Of a stretch of DNA of 10,343 bases, positions 6,380-10,343 are shown piece after piece. How positions within the stretch are numbered: position 1 is the first letter of the stretch; every line of letters begins with the position of its first letter. Source of the DNA: Solirubrobacterales bacterium (GTDB lineage: Bacteria > Actinomycetota > Thermoleophilia > Solirubrobacterales > Solirubrobacteraceae); assembly GCA_015655225.1 (NCBI GenBank), contig JAATFK010000246.1, positions 1 through 10,343 on the forward strand, read 5' to 3'. Below the pieces are notes generated by a model that was given only the letters and a program-made list of their open reading frames with translations, did no database searches and had not been told where the DNA came from. Position numbers and translations under genes: made by a program.

Positions 6380-7783
6380 GTGTCGGTCTGCGCGGCCGGT
6401 TCCTGGGGCGTCGCCGAGCTGGCGGGCCTGCGGGCGACCGGTGTCGAGGTCGCGGATGGCGTCGATCCGGCCTACGTAACCGACTTCGGCGGTCTACGGG
6501 AGGCGTCGCCGGCCGCCGTGGCCCGTCCCCGCACGGTCGCCGAGGCCGCGACGGCGCTGGCGTTCGCCGCCGACGCCGGACTGCCGCTCTGTGCGCGCGG
6601 GCTGGGGCGTAGCGCGGGCGGTCAGAGCCTCGCGGCGAGCGGCGCGCTCACGCTCGACCTCTCCCGTCTCGACGCGATCGCCGTCTCCGACGACGATCCC
6701 GACGCGCTCTGGTGCGAGCCCGGAGCGACCTGGACCGCGGTCGTGGCGACAGCCGCGCGCATCGGTCGGGTGCCGCTGGTGGCGCCGAACTACCTCGACC
6801 TCACCGTCGGCGGGACGATCGCCGCCGGCGGCTACGGCGCCAGCAGCTTCCGACACGGCGCGATCGCGGCCGTCGTCGGTGAGCTCGACGTCGCGACCCC
6901 AGCCGGCGGCCGGGGGCGCTGCGGTCCCCTGCACGACCGCGACCGCTTCGATGCCGTCCGGGGCACGTTCGGTCGCCACGGGCTGATCCTCGGCGCACGG
7001 GTCCCGTTGCGAGCGGCACGTGAGCAGCTGACCTCCGCGGTCGTCCTGCACGACGACGTGGCCGACGCGATCGAGGCTCAGTGTCGGCTCGGCGACCGCG
7101 AGGACGTCGTGCTGCTGGAGGGATTCTGCACCGCGACGCCAACCGGCTTTCGCTTCGCCCCGGGCGCGAGCGGCCCGACCTCCTGCTGGCGCTATGGCAC
7201 GCGGATCGGGATCGATCACGACGCCGATGCCCCGCCACGGCTCGACGCGCTCCTCGGTGGGCTTCCCGCCGGGCGGCTCGTCTCAGTCGAGCGCGGAACG
7301 ACGAGCGGATTCCTGCGGCGTCTGGTCCCGTATTACGAGCTGCTGGAGGCCCGGGGGGAGATGGCCGGTCCTCGCCCGCGCGTCGACTTCCTGCTGCCGT
7401 GGGACGCCGTCCGGGAGCTGCTGCCCGACCTGCTCGAAGGGCTGCCGCCGGAGATGGGGACGCTCCATCCGCTCTCGCCGGTCGATCCCGCACGGCTCGC
7501 GCCGCTCACGGACGGACCATCGGGCGAGGGAGCGTGCGAGCTGGTCGTGATGACCTCCACCGCGGTTCCCGCCGACGCGACCCGACGCTGCCTCGACTGG
7601 ATCGAGGAGGCCGACCGCCGTCTGCTCGCGGCCGGCGGCGTCCGCTACCCCGTCGGTTGGCTCGGCGACGAGCCCGAGGCGGCGCTCGACCGCGTCGTCG
7701 GACGCCGCGCGGAGGCGTGGGAGACGGCGCGCTCGCGCCACGATCCGCAGGGCCTGCTGCGCTCCGTCGCGCTCGCCGGCTAG
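6380..7783 (+). CDS. FAD-binding oxidoreductase, cytokinin-dehydrogenase-like
   Basis: The 467-residue product belongs to the VAO/PCMH flavoprotein fold. The FAD_binding_4 domain spans roughly residues 30-215: PRTVAEAATALAFAADAGLP, RGLGRSAGGQSL, CEPGATW, and APNYLDLTVGGTIAAGGYG followed by SFRHGA. The last block is the phrase typical of cytokinin dehydrogenases (YLxLTVGGTLSNxG...FRHG). The C-terminal half, with DFLLPWDAV, resembles their substrate cap. In these enzymes a His in 'GHSxxGQ' usually forms the covalent FAD bond; here it is Arg77 (codon 6608-6610, CGT), so FAD is probably bound non-covalently. No signal peptide is seen, so it should be cytosolic. Oxidation of a C-N bond in an imported amine fits the context, but the substrate is unknown and cytokinin is not implied. 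GTG 6380 is preferred because GGGAGG (6369-6374) is spaced 5 bases away. GTG 6374, overlapping the permease stop, is in frame. Last gene of the operon. Confidence 0.82.
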   Translation: MSVCAAGSWGVAELAGLRATGVEVADGVDPAYVTDFGGLREASPAAVARPRTVAEAATALAFAADAGLPLCARGLGRSAGGQSLAASGALTLDLSRLDAIAVSDDDPDALWCEPGATWTAVVATAARIGRVPLVAPNYLDLTVGGTIAAGGYGASSFRHGAIAAVVGELDVATPAGGRGRCGPLHDRDRFDAVRGTFGRHGLILGARVPLRAAREQLTSAVVLHDDVADAIEAQCRLGDREDVVLLEGFCTATPTGFRFAPGASGPTSCWRYGTRIGIDHDADAPPRLDALLGGLPAGRLVSVERGTTSGFLRRLVPYYELLEARGEMAGPRPRVDFLLPWDAVRELLPDLLEGLPPEMGTLHPLSPVDPARLAPLTDGPSGEGACELVVMTSTAVPADATRRCLDWIEEADRRLLAAGGVRYPVGWLGDEPEAALDRVVGRRAEAWETARSRHDPQGLLRSVALAG

Positions 7784-7799
7784 CGCGACGGGCGGCCGC

Positions 7800-8510
7800 T
7801 CAGCGGCGCTGCTCGCGCTCGTACCAGTCGGCGATCAGCTGGCCGCTGCGCGTGATGTGCTCCTCCATCGCCTTCGCGGCGAGGGTGCCGGAGTGCAGCT
7901 CGAGCGCGCCGACGATGATCTCGTGCTGACGGATGTTCTCCTCCAGCCGTCCCATCGCGCGCACCGCCGCCAACGACATGTTGCGCGGCAGCGTCAGGTT
8001 CAGCGAGCGGATCTGCTGCGCGAGCCGCTCGACGCCGCTCGCCTCCAGGATCAGCTCGTGAAAGCGGTTGTGGTCCCGGATCCAGAGCGCGCGCTGATCG
8101 GCCGCCAGCGAGCCGGCGTCGGCCTCGATGCTGCTGCGGAACGACGCGCACACCTCGCGCAGCTCGTCGAGTTGGGGCTCCGTCACCCGGGTGGCGGCCA
8201 GCCGCGCGGCGAGTCCCTCGAGCGCCGCGCGGATCAGGTATCCCTCGCGGATGTAGTTGGGCTGCGGGCCGGAGACGCGGACGCCGCGGCGCGGGAGCGC
8301 CTCGATCATGCCGACCATCTCGAGCCGGTGCAGCGCCTCGCGGATCGGCTGCCGGCTGACGCCGAAGCGATGCGCGAGCTGCTCCTGGCGCAGCCATGAG
8401 CCGAACGGGAACTCGCCGACCATGATCGCGTCGGCGATCTCCTGCGAGAGCCGCTCGGCGACCGCGAGCTCGCGCGCTCCGTCGCCGTCGCCGTCGTCGT
8501 GGTCGCTCAC
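7800..8510 (-). CDS. GntR-family transcriptional regulator, FCD (FadR/VanR) subfamily
   Basis: The 236-residue protein has an N-terminal winged helix (about residues 17-80) with LRQEQLAHRFGVSRQPIREALHRLE, the classic GntR recognition segment, ending in the wing LPRRGVRV. An all-helical FCD effector domain (about 90-220) follows, with the metal/ligand-site pattern Asp146/His147, His151, His196 and His218. Such regulators are mostly repressors released by a small carboxylate or related metabolite of the pathway they control. The N-terminus has an acidic run (DHDDGDGDG). GTG 8510 overlaps the stop of the upstream amidohydrolase (GTGA), with AGGTG at 8516-8520. It is last in the minus-strand operon and faces the plus-strand operon. 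The likely target is the TGGATCCA pair at 146-155 and 302-311. Since it has no promoter of its own in view, autoregulation would act off-window. Confidence 0.9.
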   Translation of the reverse strand: MSDHDDGDGDGARELAVAERLSQEIADAIMVGEFPFGSWLRQEQLAHRFGVSRQPIREALHRLEMVGMIEALPRRGVRVSGPQPNYIREGYLIRAALEGLAARLAATRVTEPQLDELREVCASFRSSIEADAGSLAADQRALWIRDHNRFHELILEASGVERLAQQIRSLNLTLPRNMSLAAVRAMGRLEENIRQHEIIVGALELHSGTLAAKAMEEHITRSGQLIADWYEREQRR

Positions 8511-9889
8511 GAGGGCACCTTAGCCCGGCGCTCGTGCGCTCGCCAGGCGGCGTCGACGGCGCGCCAGCGCTCGCCGGCCGCCTTCCGCCGAGCGTCGCGC
8601 GTCGCGGCGTCGCCGTCGAGCGCCGCCTGCAGTCGCGCGCGGGCCGCCTCCGTGCTCGCTGTTGGAGCCGCGGGCCGACCGGCCACCCAGACCGCCGCGA
8701 CGTGCTCGCGCCGCGCGTGCGACAGCAGCGTCGCGACGGGGTCGGCGGCGCCCACGACGCACGGCAGGTCGAGCGCGACGACGTCGCCCTGGGCCCCGGC
8801 CTCGAGCACGCCGAGGTCATCGCGCCCGAGCGCGCGAGCGCCCCCGAGCGTCGCCAGCCCGAGTGCCTCGGCGGGCAGGAGCGGCTCGCCGAGGCCTTCG
8901 GCCAGCTTCAGCGCGTGCCGCAGCTCCGTGAAGACGTCGGGCGGCTCAGAGGCGGGGTGGGAGTCGAGACCCAACGCGACCACCGCACCGGCGTCGAGCA
9001 GGCGTCGGACGCCACAGGCTCCGACCGCGAGGCGGTCATTGGAGCCGGGACAGTGCACGACGACGGCGCCCGTCTCCGCGACCCGCGCGAGCTGAGCGTC
9101 GTCGAGCCAGACGCCATGCGCGACCGACGTGGCCACGCTCAACAGTCCCGCGCGATCGAGGCGCGCGAGCGGATCGCCGCCGGACGCGAGCCGCTGGCGC
9201 GCGGTCTCGAGCAGGTGGGTGTGGACGCGACGCCCGTGCGACGCCGCGGCGATCGCGGCGAGACCGGCGTCGCTGCACCACTGGGGCGCGACCGGTCCGA
9301 CCGCGTCGACGCGGACTCGCTCCGCGCCGGCGTCCCGACGGCTGAGGACGTCGACCAGCTGTCCGAAGTCGGCGGGCGTGACGCCTCGCCGCGGTCCCGG
9401 CAGGCTCCTGGTCGGGACGGGGACGTACTCGTCCTGATCAGTGAGCGCAAGCGCGATCGCCGCGCGCGCGCCGGCGGCGTCGTAGCCGTCGGTGATCGCG
9501 CACGCCGACGCCGCGTAGTCGGCCGTCTCCGCGAAGCTGTGGTGGATCACCTGCGTCGTCGTGATGCCCGTCGCCAGGCCGTCGCTGGCGGACACGAGCG
9601 CCTCGTCACCGGGCGCCAACGGCGTCATCCCGCCGAGCTCCACGAGGAAGCGCTCGAGCGGCCCGCCGTCGTCGAGGCCGTGGGCGGAGATCGGCATCGC
9701 GCGCGCGTGGGAGTGGGCGTCGACCAGGCCGGGCAGCAGCACGTCGTGCAGCGGGCCCTCGTCCCCTGGAGCGGCCGGCCGTACCTGAACGACTCGTCCG
9801 TCGTGCACCTCGACGGCCGCGTCGCGCAGCGGCGCGACGTCCGCGCGCGCGACGACGATGCGCCCCCGCAGCACGATCCGCTCGGTCAC
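8507..9889 (-). CDS. Metal-dependent amidohydrolase (AtzA/TrzN/SAH-deaminase-like)
   Basis: The 460-residue protein has the two-part fold of cyclic amidine/aminohydrolases: an N-terminal beta-sandwich strand set (ERIVLRGRIVVARADVAPL) and then a metal TIM barrel. Key residues are all present: HxH in LPGLVDAHSHAR (His59, His61), His225 in VHTHLLET with Glu228, His258 in VAHGVWL, and Asp309 in LGLDSHPAS. The SNDRLAVG phrase corresponds to the SNxxLxSG loop of the triazine hydrolase/SAH-deaminase/guanine-deaminase group. It probably hydrolyses a ring C-N bond or removes an amino group from a heterocycle in the cytosol; the exact substrate cannot be told. The C-terminal 60 residues are Arg/Ala-rich helix. 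GTG 9889 overlaps the upstream stop (GTGA, 9889-9886). A much longer open frame extends upstream but runs over the neighbouring gene, so it was not used. Confidence 0.88.
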   Translation of the reverse strand: MTERIVLRGRIVVARADVAPLRDAAVEVHDGRVVQVRPAAPGDEGPLHDVLLPGLVDAHSHARAMPISAHGLDDGGPLERFLVELGGMTPLAPGDEALVSASDGLATGITTTQVIHHSFAETADYAASACAITDGYDAAGARAAIALALTDQDEYVPVPTRSLPGPRRGVTPADFGQLVDVLSRRDAGAERVRVDAVGPVAPQWCSDAGLAAIAAASHGRRVHTHLLETARQRLASGGDPLARLDRAGLLSVATSVAHGVWLDDAQLARVAETGAVVVHCPGSNDRLAVGACGVRRLLDAGAVVALGLDSHPASEPPDVFTELRHALKLAEGLGEPLLPAEALGLATLGGARALGRDDLGVLEAGAQGDVVALDLPCVVGAADPVATLLSHARREHVAAVWVAGRPAAPTASTEAARARLQAALDGDAATRDARRKAAGERWRAVDAAWRAHERRAKVPS

Positions 9890-10343
9890 AGTCCGAACAC
9901 CGTCGCGGCGGTGCCGCCGAGCACCTGTGCGAGCGCCTCGGGGGCGAGCCCGAGCGCGTGGAACTTCGCGAGCTCGACGGGGACGTTGACGGCGCCGTCG
10001 GAGCCGAGCATGACGCGGCCGGGACCGAGCTCGGCGATCAGCAACGCGGTGTCGAGCGAGCCGCACCAGGAGGTCTCCAGGAAGACGTTCTCGCAGACGG
10101 AGGCGACGATCGCCGCTTGCCGCGCCGCGACGCCCATGCCGGCGTGCGCCAGGACGATCGGGACCTCGGGCGCCGCCTGCGCCAGCGGGAGGCAATGCGA
10201 CGGCGACGCGAACGGCTCGCCCGCCCCGCCGGTGTGCACCATCAGCGGAACGCCGAGGCGGGCGGCCTCTTCGAGCACGGCGCGTCCGTCGCGCGAGAGC
10301 GGGTCGACCGCGTGCCCGATTGTGTGCAGCTTCAGGGCGACGA
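9886..10343 (-). CDS. Amidohydro_2-family metal-dependent hydrolase, C-terminal part
   Basis: About 151 residues are visible; the gene starts beyond the right edge. The frame continues upstream of the ATG at 10278 without a stop to the edge and includes the family's KLH phrase (ALKLHTIGHAVDP), so 10278 is not the start. The barrel landmarks are canonical: LMVHTGG (His codon 10234-10236), VLAHAGMG, FLETSWCG and MLGSDG near the end. The N-terminal HxH is off-window. Members are zinc- or manganese-dependent hydrolases or decarboxylases of small organic acids and lactones. The stop at 9886-9888 overlaps the next start, so it is co-transcribed with the amidohydrolase and the GntR regulator. It provides a useful contrast with the plus-strand paralogue at 3225-3968, whose matching His positions are changed. 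Confidence 0.85.
   Translation of the reverse strand, partial: VALKLHTIGHAVDPLSRDGRAVLEEAARLGVPLMVHTGGAGEPFASPSHCLPLAQAAPEVPIVLAHAGMGVAARQAAIVASVCENVFLETSWCGSLDTALLIAELGPGRVMLGSDGAVNVPVELAKFHALGLAPEALAQVLGGTAATVFGL

Noticed and set aside
7795..7807. Hairpin GCCGC-TCA-GCGGC across the regulator's stop codon, possible bidirectional terminator
   Set aside because: The stem is only five pairs with a three-base loop and no T-run on either side. In GC-rich DNA this is common by chance.
9890..10195. Extension of the minus-strand amidohydrolase to 10195 (562 residues)
   Set aside because: The added part overlaps the canonical Amidohydro_2 gene and is Arg/Pro-rich without motifs. GTG 9889 sits directly before the first beta-strand of the family and overlaps the upstream stop.

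Overview
The window is high-GC DNA with strong G/C preference at third codon positions, frequent GTG starts and short or overlapping gene junctions. This fits a high-GC Actinomycetota genome. A Solirubrobacterales or Conexibacter-like (Thermoleophilia) source is my impression from protein style only and is not proven. No rRNA, tRNA, CRISPR array, insertion sequence or phage gene was seen. It looks like chromosomal catabolic or uptake DNA.

Layout. Bases 1-120 are the 3' end of a plus-strand M20-family metallopeptidase. Bases 121-378 are a control region that is less GC-rich than the rest and holds two copies of the palindrome TGGATCCA. From about 379 to 7783 runs one long plus-strand operon in this order: a cytosolic gamma-glutamyltransferase-family Ntn hydrolase; a Tat-exported NMT1/SsuA-type lipoprotein binding protein; an Amidohydro_2-fold protein whose usual metal-binding histidines are largely replaced; an SsuB/TauB-type ABC ATPase broken by an in-frame TAG in its signature motif; two different SsuC/TauC-type permeases; and a cytokinin-dehydrogenase-like FAD oxidoreductase lacking the usual FAD-linking His. 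Facing it, with 16 bases between stop codons, is a minus-strand operon from the right edge to 7800: a partial, canonical Amidohydro_2 protein, an AtzA/TrzN/SAH-deaminase-type metal amidohydrolase, and a VanR/FadR-type (GntR-FCD) regulator. These three are linked by 4-base GTGA overlaps.

How it may work (inference). The two operons read as one system for importing and breaking down a small, probably nitrogen-containing compound. The lipoprotein and ABC importer bring it in. The FAD enzyme oxidises it. The Ntn hydrolase and amidohydrolases cut amide, ring or amine bonds. The GntR protein senses the substrate or a product and represses the plus-strand operon through the TGGATCCA sites, which match the core of the known VanR operator. 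The substrate cannot be read from the sequence. As sequenced, the ATPase is cut at residue 153, so either this importer is off, the base is an error, or another ATPase substitutes.
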